Made by a program: the position numbers and the translations under genes. Under the pieces are notes generated by a model. It ran no database searches. It saw nothing but the letters and a program-made list of their open reading frames with translations, and was not told the origin of the DNA. 64,000 bases of DNA from Chrysopilus asiliformis. Taxonomy: Eukaryota; Arthropoda; Insecta; Diptera; Rhagionidae. Below, piece after piece: positions 9,475 through 20,236 of the stretch. The stretch's first letter is position 1; each line of letters begins with the position of its first letter. The stretch lies in NCBI GenBank assembly GCA_964034945.1, contig OZ035960.1, forward strand, positions 84,692,148-84,756,147, given 5' to 3'.

Positions 9475-11156
9475 CGTGGCCATCGTAAGTACGGGCCGGA
9501 TGGCAAAAGTAATGACGTCACAGAATACTACATAGAAACTACTTATCAAATGGGAAAAATGCAATAGCAAAGCAGTTAATACTCGATTCGTCACGTTTAT
9601 TAAATATTCCAGGGCCTTATCAGGGAACTCGAATCGAAAGTCAAAAGCACGGAAATGTTTGAAGCGGTATCAGCTAACTCGATTTAGATCAAATATTTAT
9701 TATTCATTTTCGGAAATTAACTCGAACACTTTTCAGCCGCCGAAAATGAAACTCGAAAAGAAAATTTAAGTCATTTCAATGTTTTTTTATGTAAGGATTT
9801 TTTTTCTTGGATTATATATTTAAATTGCTTGGAAAATCTATAAAAAATTAGGAAAAGTTGGCTCTAACATATAATATTTAGTTAATTACGATGATATACG
9901 AAGTCCATTCCGTATGAATTTTCTTAGAATTCTTGGATTAAAAACCCGGTCATCACATTCATCATTTTAATCTGGCACCTATTTCACATCACTTTTATTC
10001 ACACTTATCACTTTTATTGACATTTGGAAAAAGAAAATAGATTTTTTTTTGTGCGTAGAGCTACATTTCGCGACACAAGTTCGCGGCATTTCTACAAAAC
10101 AAACATGAAATGTAATTCCAAATTGTGGAAAACATAAATGAAAAGAGCTAGCACTAAATTTATACACTTGATTTGTGAATTTTTCTATAATTTTTTGTTA
10201 TTTATTTGTTTTTAAAGATTTTCACATCTCACAGTTCACTTTTGAGGTTACAAATAGTTTCACTGAAAATACAACTTTTTCGGTGAAAATCCAATGTAAT
10301 TCACAATCCACGCATAACTAAGTCTATAAAATAAAGACACTCATCGAAAAAACAATGAAATTAAACGTTTTTGCTACTATTTCGGCGAAGCAAAAAGCGC
10401 ACGCGTTCAACCGGCACAGCTGTCAACGATAAACTACCAAGTAGTAAATAATGACGTCACATCGTTTGACATTTATCATGCCTCCGGCCCGTACTTACGA
10501 TGGCCACGCTAATATAGATAAGAAAGTTCTCCTAAAATATTTGGTTTGAGAGAGGGACAACTAGCGACATGTCGGCGGTTTCAATTTCTGTGTGAATACT
10601 GAGTTATTTATGTGTGCGGCCTCATCTCATGTGTTGCCACATATCAGTTATAATGCGTAATTAGTTCAAATGCGCCTCGAAAAAATCATAAAAAAATCGC
10701 ACAATGGCAATACACAAATTTGAATCTCAGCAGTCAGTTAGTTAAAAATCAAAACAAACCGCCAATTTCGGTGGAAAATTTAGTTTTCGTGTTAATTTCT
10801 TTAATTTTTAGAGTATTTCGCGATTTAAATAATAAAAAAGTGTCATAATTTGCTTGATAATTTTCGTGAACTGTCAGCCCGCTGTCGGAAGCATGATGGT
10901 GTTGGTGCAAGGGCTGTGTAAATATAATACAAATTTTTGACCGCTATAAGGATATGAAAATCTCGCTTGGTTTAGCCATGACTAAACGACAAGTTTCTTG
11001 TTTTTTCTTCAATTCCATATGACATGAAGGTGTAAAAGGGAACGATGGTGTTGCTTGGTGATTTTTTTTATCGCGCATCTCTTCTCTCTGCCGTAGTTAA
11101 ACGGAAACTTCCGTTTACTTCCCATCTATATTCGGTAATCATTGGTAATACTTTGT
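9446..11156. mobile_element. Larger inverted-repeat element hosting the 9475 transposon
   Basis: TACCAATGATTACC next to AATATAGAT appears at about 9455-9474 plus 10516-10522 (split by the inner element) and inverted at about 11126-11148. This suggests a ~0.7-kb fold-back element into which the 1.03-kb transposon jumped. Outer ends are not sharply defined. Confidence 0.45.
9475..10508. mobile_element. Non-autonomous DNA transposon, 1,034 bp, 7-bp target duplication
   Basis: CTAATAT is duplicated at 9468-9474 and 10509-10515. Termini CGTGGCCATCGTAAGTACGG continue as GCCGGA and are inverted at the right end; a GACGTCA motif follows in each arm. No reading frame over 62 codons. Superfamily not assigned: a 7-base duplication is unusual. 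Confidence 0.8.
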
Positions 11157-11360
11157 ATTTCACAACATCGTAATGTATTTGTTGTATACAGCAGATATTT
11201 GTAAATTCGGTTATAACGATAATCAAAACAAGGAAAATATAGAGTTTATGTTTATTTAATTATGCACATTAAAATTATTGAAATGTTAGAAATAAGTACA
11301 AGTTCTTCACTTATTATAATTTTTTCTAACAAATTGCTATTTAATTTTATTAATAGCGAA
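10516..11360. other. Gene-free stretch
   Basis: AT-rich. CAGTCAGTTAGTT near 10732 resembles an arthropod initiator, but no reading frame follows. The right part holds the inverted-repeat arm near 11126. Confidence 0.35.
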
Positions 11361-12194
11361 TTATTTATGATTTCTTTGGACAATTTCGATCTCGTTTTCG
11401 TCATCATTGTTATGTGCTGGCGGAACTGCGTCTTCGTTTGAGTGGATTTGCATTTCTTCTTGCAGCTCTTGCAATAATTTGGATGTTTTAATTACATTTG
11501 CGCCATTATCTGTTGTACTGGAATATAATTGTGTGACATCTATATTGAAATCCTTTAAACAATTCAAAATTTCTTCTTTTAAAAACTGCGCTGTATGCCT
11601 TCTCCTTAATTGAATCATCCCAATAGTATTTATATTTATTTCAGAGTCTTTAATGTGTTGAATATTTATTCCCAAAATACTTTTTTCCAGCCTCGTGGCG
11701 ATATCAATTTTTAGACTCACCATTTTTATATGTACATTTTTTGCAATAGATTTTTTTATTTTACGTGCGGCAACACACATTTTTTCCACAACACTTTTCG
11801 AATTTATGGAGGTTGTAAAATGCTGTTCATAAGGGCGTAATATTTTTTTAAAGTATTCCTCGTCATCGAAAATTCTAAACGGCAGATTTTTTACCGTCAC
11901 CAATCCAACACAACACATCAAAAAATCATTTTTGTCCATATGGATTGTGATTTGTGAGCTTTTTCGTTTCCTAGAAACACTACTTCCTGAAGATAAAGAG
12001 GTTTGATCTGCATTTTCTATATCCTGAATGTTTTTTAAGTGCACTTTTTGGTAAAGTCGTCGTATATTACCGGCTAATTTTCCTTTAAGTTGCTTATTGC
12101 ACATTAAACATTTGAAAAAACGAAATGTTCCCTCATAATAGCCATTTAATTGGTGATACTGCATATAAACTGGAGGATTGGTTAATGGTACCAT
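11361..12194 (-). pseudogene. hAT transposase, N-terminal part (copy A)
   Basis: Near the N terminus CLMCNKQLKG with downstream His residues forms a BED-type zinc finger. Then come NLPFRIFDDEEY, a SILGINIQ strand and TTDNGANVIK, which contains the Asp of the hAT RNase-H fold. The frame stops in an acidic tail (NNDDENEIE) and the rest of the catalytic domain and the dimerisation domain are missing. The copy at 36235-37260 is a diverged relative. The start abuts the Harbinger fragment, so one element probably inserted in the other. Confidence 0.75.
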
Positions 12195-12515
12195 TTAAAA
12201 GATACGGCGATTTGACTCGGGCTCAAATCAAATTTAATAAAAAACTCAGCTTCTCGTGTGATTGTTGAGCAAACGTTTGATTTGTTAAAAACTAGATTCA
12301 GACGTTTAAAATATATGTATATGCGCCGGACTGATTTGATACCGTTGATAATCTTGTCATGCTGCATCTTACATAATATTTGTGTTGAATATGACGACCA
12401 GTTAGATAGCATTGACACGGAAGTAGAAGATTATTCGGTTAGTTCCCATGACGAAGGTGAAGCTACGGGAATCTTTAAACGAAATTCTTTAATGAATTAT
12501 TTGCAAAATTCATAG
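12160..12515 (+). pseudogene. Harbinger-type transposase, C-terminal part
   Basis: Reads WLMVPFKRYGDLTRAQIKFN, then, after a one-base frameshift near 12250, VEQTFDLLKTRFRRLKY and LSCCILHNIC. These are the last conserved blocks of PIF/Harbinger (HARBI1-like) transposases, including the final catalytic glutamate in VEQTF. The N-terminal two thirds are missing. A Myb/SANT-like gene converges on it from the other strand, and such a partner gene is known in Harbinger elements. Confidence 0.75.
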
Positions 12516-12665
12516 AATAATTTAATAATATTGAAAATATGTATCATTTCTTTTAAATATTGTTTTATTTCAAAAATAAATGTTTTTAATTCAACTTTTG
12601 ATTATTTTTCAGTCTTAATATTTCATTTTTTGACACTTAAAATAACATTAAAATTCAGTTTCACA
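12516..12665. other. AT-rich 3' flank of the Harbinger fragment
   Basis: Non-coding, with AATAAATG-type possible polyadenylation signals near 12575. Confidence 0.4.
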
Positions 12666-12858
12666 GACTTCGGTTGACAAAATCTTCATTTTCATTTAGC
12701 TTAAAACCGAGTTTTTACGTACCTAATAGATGTAATTTTCAGCAAGTTTCCAAATTTTGAACGCCAGAATTTGGATTCACTGAAAATCACATCTAGTTAG
12801 TGCGCAAAAACTCGGTTTTAAGCTAAATGAAAATGAAGATTTTGTCAGCCGAATTAGG
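12666..12858. mobile_element. Hairpin MITE (~190 bp)
   Basis: Arms contain GACAAAATCTTCATTTTCAT and TAGCTTAAAACCGAG inverted with few mismatches around a ~50-bp loop. No clear target duplication. Confidence 0.75.
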
Positions 12859-14119
12859 CGTAATACTTATTTCGGCCCTTAAAGGATATAAAATTAGATA
12901 AAGCTATTTACACTTAGAAATTAAAAGGTAAAATAACATAGTTAAAAAAACTTAGAGTTTCTCGAGAATTTTCTCAAGCAAAGAACACACTCTCTTGGTG
13001 GTATTTTCTCGAGATATCAAAATCTCCTCATGGCGTGGTTGCTTGTCTAGCATTTCCCGAATTAATGCTGCTTTTTTTATTTTCGCGGCATCTCCTTTTT
13101 AGTACAGGTTCACTGTCGCACCGGTTCTCTTTCTAAAAATCCATCCAAGCTACACGCCCTTGAGATTGGCTCTATTTCTGGCCTATCACAAAGGACTGTG
13201 TCCATGGCTTCAAAATACTGCCAGTTGACATTGCCTCTTCCTGTCGAAGAATTATTGTCCCTAATCCTTTTGTACGTTCTTTTGAGGGTTTTAAATTTAT
13301 TGGAGCAGGAAAGCCAAGTTGGACAGAATTGTCAGAGGTGAGCTCCTTCGCAATTTCTTCCCAAATTGTTTTTTTTTTTTGGGAAAACTAGCAATTCCAG
13401 ATTTTTGTTTATTTTTACCCCAGCAGTCTATTAGTTTGTATATGCTGTTTGGTCTCCATTCTACTGCAAAACATAAATGTTTAGGTTAATGTTACATTAA
13501 AGAGTGTATCAAACTTACCGGAGGAACTTTTAGTTGCCAGACTACTATTAGTTAAAGGCTCCGAAATATCGCTGGCATTATCCACGGCTGCGTTGGAATT
13601 TAGTGCTGTGTTATCTACGATTTCATACTCTTTCTCAATAATCGTAAATGCCCCTTCCTCATTGACTTGGAGAGTGCAGTTTCTGTAGCAATCATGAAGA
13701 GCCTCCTCCTGTAGCTCTAATTTCTCTTTTATTAGTCGCTAATTTTCTTCGTAAATTGGATTTAAAATCACTCCATACCTAAATGGTTGAGAAAAGTACA
13801 AAAAATTGTTTGTGAACGCATGTAAAACTATAATATTTACTTTAATTTTTTACAGCGGGCTCATCGGTCATTTTTGTAGTTAAAACAAAGAGTGTTTTCT
13901 TTGTAAGTACATCGTTATTTATTAATGTTTATTTCTCGACGTTTCGACTACGTTTGTAGTCATCTTCAAGATGGGAGCCTGTTTTTACAATTTTTTTCTT
14001 TTTTTACTAATTTGTTCTTAAGGAATTTTAAATACAAAAATGCTTACTTACTATGTTTCTTTGATTTTATGATGGTGACGTCGTAATAATTTTCATGTCT
14101 TTGTTTTCTGTTATTTTTA

Positions 14120-14621
14120 TGGTTCAACCACAATTGGGGCGGCAAGCGGCAGCGGCGGGCGGAATTTTTTTTGCACTTACGTAGCGCAACTAGAGCTGCT
14201 ACAATACAGCGGCAACGGCAGCGCACTTTTTCCGTCGCCGTCGAGTTTGAATCCAAGTCAAACTTGCCGCCGCCGCCCAAAATGTTTTATGAAAACAACC
14301 ACATTCGGCGCCACATTCTATGCAGTTTTTTGACATTTTGATTTCGCAAGATGCCGACAACTGAGAAAAAATTAATCGAGTTCGTGAAAGGAAATCCAAT
14401 GCTCTACGATTTGGCCCATCCTCAATATAAAAGGATAGACATCAAGGAAAATAAATGGAGTGAAGTAGCAGACGAATTAAATAAGTTTTGATGTTTCAAT
14501 TTTGACATAAGCATATGCCGACGGTGTCGCTATCATTGTAGCTGGCTCGGCGCTATGTGTGGCGGCGCCATGCCGCCCGCCGTCGCCGTTGCCGCTTGCC
14601 GCCCCAATTGTGGTTGAACCA
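14120..14621. mobile_element. Harbinger-type non-autonomous element carrying a MADF exon
   Basis: Flanked by TTA (14117-14119 and 14622-14624). The fold-back's right arm preserves the empty site as TTTTTAGTTGG. Termini TGGTTCAACCACAATTGGGG are inverted, followed by GC-rich GGC/CGG trinucleotide runs in both ends. A 3-base TTA/TWA target is characteristic of PIF/Harbinger. The interior encodes the start of a MADF domain (14351). Confidence 0.85.
14351..14491 (+). CDS. Short MADF-domain reading frame (46 codons)
   Basis: Starts MPTTEKKLIEFVKGNPMLYD and continues LAHPQYKRIDIKENKWSEVA, ending DELNKF before TGA. This is the N-terminal half of a MADF (Myb/SANT-like) DNA-binding domain: LIxFVxxNPxLYD, then Y-K-R and W-xx-VA. 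MADF proteins accompany transposases in many Harbinger elements, so this is most likely the first exon left in a deletion derivative. The stop may be intronic read-through; no strong donor is seen. Confidence 0.7.
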   Translation: MPTTEKKLIEFVKGNPMLYDLAHPQYKRIDIKENKWSEVADELNKF

Positions 14622-15444
14622 TTAGTTGGATGTTATTTACTTTATATAAACACTATTTTAAAACTTAATTACCTAAAAACTTATTGTCGTCCGGAAAAGT
14701 TTAAAACGTTTAAAAAACTTAGTCAAAAAGGTAAAATGGAAACAAAAATAAAAATTGAAATTTCCATTTTACCTTTTTGACTAAGTTTTTTAAACGTTTT
14801 AAACTTTTCCGGACGACAATAAGTTTTTAGGTAATTAAGTTTTAAAATAGTGTTTATATAAAGTAAATAACATCCAACTAAAAATAACAGAAAACAAAGA
14901 CATGAAAATTATTACGACGTCACCATCATAAAATCAAAGAAACATAGTAAGTAAGCATTTTTGTATTTAAAATTCCTTAAGAACAAATTTGTAAAAAAAG
15001 AAAAAAATTGTAAAAACAGACTCCCATCCTGAAGATGACTACAAACGTAGTCGAAACATCGAGAAATAAACATTAATAAATAACGATGTACTTACAAAGG
15101 AAACATTCTTTGTTTTAACTACAAAAATGACCGATGAGCCCGCTTTAAAAAATTAATAAAATATAAAAAACGGTCGATCAAAAATTAATAAATATAATAT
15201 TTACCTTTTTCCATTCGGAAATTTCTTTTATTGGTGGGCTCAAACTGTTTAATTCGCATTGCAATCCCTTCCAAAATTGTTGTTGCGACTCCGGTGCACG
15301 TTTTGTGGAATTTTTTGCTATGTCTGGATTCTTTTTCATAGCTTCCACTAGACTGACGAACTGATCTTGGTTTGTTGTTCTTTTCCTATAATAATAAGCT
15401 AAAAATGTACTAATTATTCAATTAAATCCTTTAAACTTACATTT

Positions 15445-15949
15445 TTGCTTTTTGTCCCTCACTCAGGTACGCAAAGAAAGTGGCGCGTATTTGAAACGTC
15501 AAACGTGAATGATTCACAACTCCCTTCGAACGTTTTCAATGAGAGATACGCACTCACGTGTCTGACGCCGTATTCCACGATCGGCACCATACTGATGTAT
15601 AGTGGAAGACATGTACCGATATTTCTTGATTAAAAAATAATATATTCATATAGCACGTCGAAGCGCACATGTGGCTCAACCAATGGTTTGTTTACGTTGG
15701 GCTGAACTTGAAAACGATACGATGCACTTTTGGCCATACATTGCACAGAAGCAATTAAGTGGCTTGGTCATCGTTATGCAATACGATCGTTTCCGTATTT
15801 ATCGCTTCCACATGTGAGTAAGTAAACACTGTACTTCACATGATAAATGGGAAACGACACTTTTAGTTTTACGTAATGTCCGCGTTAAGCGATTTACGCG
15901 CATGAAGGTTTAGTGGTCCACTTTAGATTCTGGGAAGAGAATCTTCTTT
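15445..15949. other. Gene-free stretch upstream of the Myb/SANT gene
   Basis: Contains repeated CACGT-type and CGATAC-type words but no coding frame or repeat boundary that I can support. Confidence 0.4.
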
Positions 15950-16209
15950 CTTTTATTGCAACCACATGCCCTGGATTTGGGCTGGATGGCCAGTTATGAC
16001 AACGACTGAGACTTGCAAGAGCCCTAGGAGCGGTGATAAAAAATTAGACATTTTTTCACCTGCTTGGACTCTAATTTTTTTGTTAGCAAACAGTAAAAAT
16101 ATGATGTTAACTATCTTTGTTGGGACACCCACTCTGTCTAAATCTTTGAATAGAATGTCTAGGTTCACACTATCAAAAGCCTTTTCTATATCAACACGGT
16201 AAGAAATAA
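15950..16209 (-). pseudogene. LINE B reverse transcriptase, 3' part of split gene
   Basis: Reads DFISYRVDIEKAFDSVNLD, NKKIRVQAGEKMSNF and SPLLGLLQVS (the usual GLPQGS). DIEKAFD contains the first catalytic Asp of the RT palm. The 5' part of the same RT is at 18625-19245; a 2.4-kb nest of DNA elements separates them. The YxDD motif is not present: the fragment ends before it. Confidence 0.8.
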
Positions 16210-17136
16210 AGTCTAATTTTAAAACTTTTAGGGTTTGTATATAGTCCCCAAACTATTTGAGTTTTAAATTAAAACTTTTGATTGTTTAAAAACCGAGCTC
16301 AAGATAAGCCTTTTTTGTTTTAATTTAAAACTTTAAAGTTTTAACTCTAGACTCAAAAATCTTAGAATTAGTCCTAAAAGTCTAAAAACCAGGCCATTTT
16401 AGTTTTTTTTAGTGTTAATTTAAGACTTCAATTTTATTTTTTATTTTAAAAACTCGGATTAAAGTTTTTATTTGTTTTTATTTAAAATTTTATATTAATA
16501 CATTATATTTTGACAATAGAAATGTTTCATTTAAGACATTCATAACATTAAATGTTTCTTTATTGTTTATTTCTGAAAAACTTAGGATTTATGCTACAGT
16601 AAGTTGAATCGAAGATTTCGTTGCACCTACAGCAATTATATAGGGCTGCTTATTTCTGGTGAAGTCTGTAGCTAAAAGTTTTTTATTTTTCATTTTTTTT
16701 TGTGAAATTTTATTTTCTGTATATAAAGCCGTGGTTCCCAAACTTTTTCAGTTGACGCCCCCTTGAACACTTATCACACAGCAGACGCCATCCTTTTTTG
16801 AAAGCCTGTCAATCCTCCGTGGTTCTATTCTAATATTTTGAGTTAAAAATCCACATACACTTTTACTGTCCATTTCAATTATTTATTTCCCTAGTTTCTA
16901 CAAAAAAAAAATTAAAAATTGAAAATAATGGGATGAGTGACACTGTTTTTCTTTCACTAAAGTCTGAATATTAGGTCTGATGTTTGACAGAGCACACCGG
17001 AGATTGCTTTCCAGATTAAGTCTGCAACGCTGCTTTGTTTTTATTAGACAAGACGAGAACAATATCTTGAAATGTTAATTTCAAATTTCTTCACGACTAC
17101 CGTCCGTAGCTCTACGCCCTTCAAGGGGGGCACGGC

Positions 17137-17939
17137 TAGGGATGCAACATCGTTCATAAAACCTCGATATATCGAAAATCGATGTTTTTTTAAGGCGACA
17201 TCGATGTCAAAAAACATCGTCCTGAAAACATCGATACATCGACACGACCGATGTTTTGAAAAAGTTAAATTTAATAAATAATTTAGCCACTTGGCGGATG
17301 CTCTACTGTAGGTGGAGTGCCCCCAGGTAGAATTAACACGGTTTTAATTCTTCTTATACGTTGAACCGCCAAAAACCCGTTAGTTTTCGAGATATTCGCA
17401 AAAAACTATTTTTTTTTAAATACCGGCATATCTTCATAACGGCTTGAGATACGGAGTTCTAGTAAGACATAAATGTAGCAAATTTTATTGTCTCCAAGTT
17501 TTGTTAATAAGACTACTGGAAAATGGTTAGTTTCGGAATAAATCGCAAAAAACGAAATCGTAGTTTTTAAAAAGCCGCCGTTTTGGTTACTTCCGGTTAA
17601 TGGATTTCCACATCAGGACCAAACTTCTCTGTAAAATTTCATGGCTAGCTCTGGTATTTTTTGCGAAATCTTGTAGAAATATGAAACCGAAAATTGATAC
17701 CAAAGAAAATTTAAACAATTCATTAAGTAAAGTGGCTATATTAAATCTATCTAAAAAGTAGTCCCTCTAGTCCTAAAATTAGTTTCTCTACTAATTTTAT
17801 AAAGAGTAATGTTCTAACATCGTGGATAACAACATCGATACCTCGATATATCGGCCTGTTCAACATCGAGGTTAAAACTCGATATTTTACAACGATACCT
17901 CGATGTTTTGCAAACATCGAGGTATCGTTGGCATCCCTA
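17137..17939. mobile_element. Nested hAT-type element (803 bp), 8-bp target duplication
   Basis: GGCACGGC is duplicated at 17129-17136 and 17940-17947. Termini are TAGGGATGC, typical of hAT. Subterminal sequence is dense in overlapping CATCGATxTxTCGA words (e.g. CCTCGATATATCG) in both orientations. Confidence 0.9.
17286..17736. mobile_element. Possible fourth-level insertion, TA-flanked
   Basis: GCCACTTGGC at 17286 and GTAAAGTGGC ending at 17736 are partly inverted, and both are flanked by TA. The base composition changes at these points from CATCGAT-rich to ordinary. The inverted repeats are short, so this is tentative. Confidence 0.35.
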
Positions 17940-18060
17940 GGCACGGCTGAAATTGCTTCACGCCCCCCTGGCCGTGGCCCTACTCCCCCCGTTTGGGAAC
18001 CAAGGCTATAAAGACTTACTGGCTTAAAAATTAAATTTTTTTACACTTTTCTGTGTAAAA

Positions 18061-18134
18061 TGGGTACCGTACCTGGGTACCGTACCTGAGTACCGTACCT
18101 GGGTACCGTACCTGGGTACCGTGCCTGGGCACTG
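18061..18134. repeat. 13-bp minisatellite, ~5.7 units
   Basis: Unit TGGGTACCGTACC repeats at 18061, 18074, 18087, 18100, 18113 and 18126 with few changes. Each unit contains a GGTACC palindrome. Confidence 0.95.
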
Positions 18135-18624
18135 TTTTGCGAAAACATGTTTCTTTTAGTTGCATGAGAGGCAACACCAGAAACTCGACAAGTGTCTCTT
18201 TTCGTTCCCACTCACGGTGTCAAAAACAAATTAAATTATTTGAATTACTTGTACCTCGCTTCAGTTTTTGGTTTTTATTGGTCAATTCGATAAAACTCGC
18301 ACAGTTTAATTTTTAAACCAAATAAATCTTAAATTCAAACTTTGGATCTAAAATTTAGTATTAAAAAGTCTATAGATCTTTACAAAACTTTATATTTCTT
18401 AAAATAAGAGTCTAGAGTTAAAAAATCAACTGAAAAGTTTTATATTCAGTATTATTTCAACTAATGTTCTAAATACTAAACTAAAATGATTTAAAATTAG
18501 AGATGTAAATGCATTTTAGACTTCAAAAAGTTTGAAATTGATGCCAAAATAGTTTTAAAATTGTGTTAAACTTTTAAGAGTCTAAAAATTATATCGAAAA
18601 TATCTTAAACTTAGACTTTTTTTT

Positions 18625-19245
18625 TTGCCGTGAACCATGGCCGCCAGAAGTGTGTTTCTAGTAGAAAGGTTGTTTATGCCAGCCAACCATAGTGTACAGA
18701 TTGCATCAGCTGTTGATTTTCCTTTTCTAAAACCCATTTGGTGTGATGGAAGAAGATTATTGCATTCGAAAAAATATTCCAAACGGTTCTTTAACAAGTT
18801 TTCAAAAATCTTCCTCAGGCAGGATGTTTTAGAAATAGGGTTGTAGGATCTGACGTTGTTTGGATCCTTATCTTTCTAATGAATTGGGACTACAATAGTT
18901 TCTGACCAGGACTCTGGAATAGTACCAGACTCTAAAAATCCAATGAAAAGTTCGAGGATATAATATTTGATATTGGAGGACATACTCTTGATATGGAGGT
19001 ATCGTATTTCATCATTGCCCGGAGACGTATCTCCTACTTTTGATAGCACCGCTTCCATTTTTTTAAAGGTGAAAGGAGAAATGAATAGTTTTTTTTATTT
19101 CCTCTGTAACATTGTTACGATCCACTGTACTGTGAAATGCTGCCATCGATCTTCGGCAGTTTCGTTTAACCTTTCATCCCTCGCCCAGGCACTTTTTCTG
19201 TTAATGCCGGCTCGAGTTCGTCGGATCGGGGGTGGTTCTTGACGA
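18625..19245 (-). pseudogene. LINE B reverse transcriptase, 5' part of split gene
   Basis: Includes VGDTSPGNDEIRYLHIKS, ESGTIPESWSETIVVPIH and HQMGFRKGKSTADAI, the N-terminal RT blocks of Jockey/R1-like LINEs. There are frameshifts between 18797 and 18876 and near 19058. A basic/charged linker (WARDERLNETAEDRW) precedes it. Its 3' continuation is at 15950-16209. Confidence 0.75.
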
Positions 19246-20236
19246 GGGTAAAAAGCAATATCTCGCAACAAAAAAAACTATCGTGCCTTCGATCCTTTCA
19301 CGGTTTGACATCTCGAGCATAGTCGTTATTTAAAGACAGAAAATATTAAAGGTAAAAAAACGAAACAAAAAAAAACGAGAAATGGATACTTAGAAGAAAA
19401 ACTAATACTACACTTGAGCATCCCGCAGAAACTAAAGATCCATCTCAGTTCCTGTCTTGTACGTTATCCCAAGAAATAAAATTACGTCTCTCCCCTTTAC
19501 AATTTATTTTAATGCATCATAATGGCATAAACACACTTACAAAAATCAACCCTATAAGAACTAGTGTCCATTAACTACACTATTTATAAATAAAAAGAAT
19601 CCCCTTTTTGGGAAAACCCTACTACAATTAGAAAATATCTATAGCTTAAATTAATAAAAAAAATACATTGAATTACACAGGTAATTGAATACATGAAAAA
19701 TGTACAATAACCCAGAAAAATTACTGCGTTTTGCGCGAGATATAAAAGAAAATGAAATTTACTCTATATAAGCTCGTGAGTTTGGTTCTCCTTTCTATCA
19801 TTTCTTATTTTGGGAACTTTCCAAAATAAAACAAATTCCCAAATATATTATTACATAAATAATAGTACTTACGTTACATCAACGTTCCCTTCATATCTAA
19901 TTACTCTTTGTTGCGTTTATATGCTAGCTCGATGAAAATGTGCGCACAGTTTCCGGAGCCTTAACTCAGATAAGAAAAGAACTAAAAAAAATATACAAAT
20001 CGATTTTAAGGTTATGTAGAAATAACAAAAATATCGGAACCAAACTCTCCTTTTTGTGTAGTTTTAAGGCCTTAGATGCAAATTAAAATTAGTTATAAAA
20101 AAAAGCAAGATGTCTGTCTCGTAGAGACGGCCAGAAGACGTGGATCCGCCTACAACGATCTCCAATAGATATTTAAGTAAGAAATTTTAGTGAAAAGGAA
20201 ACTAAAGAAACATTTTGATTGACCGTAATGTTTAGA
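19246..20236. other. About 1 kb without recognisable genes
   Basis: AT-rich, with short self-complementary words (for example GGGAACTTTCC near 19815). No coding frame over 60 codons. Confidence 0.45.

Larger units (their letters stand above)
13854..15144. mobile_element. Fold-back element filling intron 1 of the Myb/SANT gene
   Basis: AGCGGGCTCATCGGTCATTT at 13854 recurs inverted at the right end (15144). Outer arms ~260 bp pair with ~95% identity by eye; an inner pair, 14625-14740 against 14757-14881, continues the palindrome. The motif ACGTTTCGACTACGTTTG with GTAGTCATCTTCAAGATG occurs in both arms. A second element at 14120-14621 sits in the left arm. Outside it the intron is only ~135 bp. 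Confidence 0.85.
12952..15444 (-). pseudogene. Decayed Myb/SANT-like DNA-binding gene, 4 exons
   Basis: Exon 0 ends at 15441 in AT before GTAAGT; intron 15386-15440 ends TATAG; exon 1 (15385-15205) starts with G, making a split ATG. Exon 1 reads DQFVSLVEAMKKNPDIA, then FWKGLQCELNSLSPPIKE, a zeste/MSANTD-like SANT domain. After an intron filled with transposons, exon 2 (13778-13519) gives VWSDFKSNLRRKLATNKRE and ATGGG, then frameshifts. A GTAAGT donor and CAG acceptor join exon 3 (13463-12952) in phase: a second Myb-like domain (WRPNSIYKLIDCWG, NKFKTLKRTYKRI, NWQYFEAMD) and a helical tail (KQPRHEEILISRENTTKR). Several frameshifts, one at a 12-base A-run. Either a host gene relic or the partner gene of the Harbinger element. 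Confidence 0.7.
16729..18005. mobile_element. hAT-type element (1,277 bp) with nested hAT inside
   Basis: Termini CCGTGGTTCCCAAAC and inverted CCTTGGTTCCCAAAC, the widespread hAT GGTTCCCAAAC end. Flanks ATATAAAG (16721-16728) and CTATAAAG (18006-18013) are an 8-bp duplication with one change. No transposase frame. Subterminal GACGCCCCC is inverted near the right end. Confidence 0.8.
16210..18624. mobile_element. DNA element splitting LINE B, itself a host for nested elements
   Basis: The left end AAAGTCTAATTTTAAAA and the inverted right end AAAGTCTAAGTTTAAGA are similar. The subterminal ~450 bp on each side are full of AGTCTAAAA-type words in both orientations. Flanking RT sequence is continuous across it. 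Superfamily unknown; target duplication not resolved because of the A/T runs. Confidence 0.6.

Noticed and set aside
17072..17281. 69-codon plus-strand frame spanning the edge of the inner hAT
   Set aside because: Crosses the element boundary and has no conserved motif.
18061..18134. CRISPR-like short repeats
   Set aside because: Units are contiguous with no spacers; it is a minisatellite in eukaryotic DNA.
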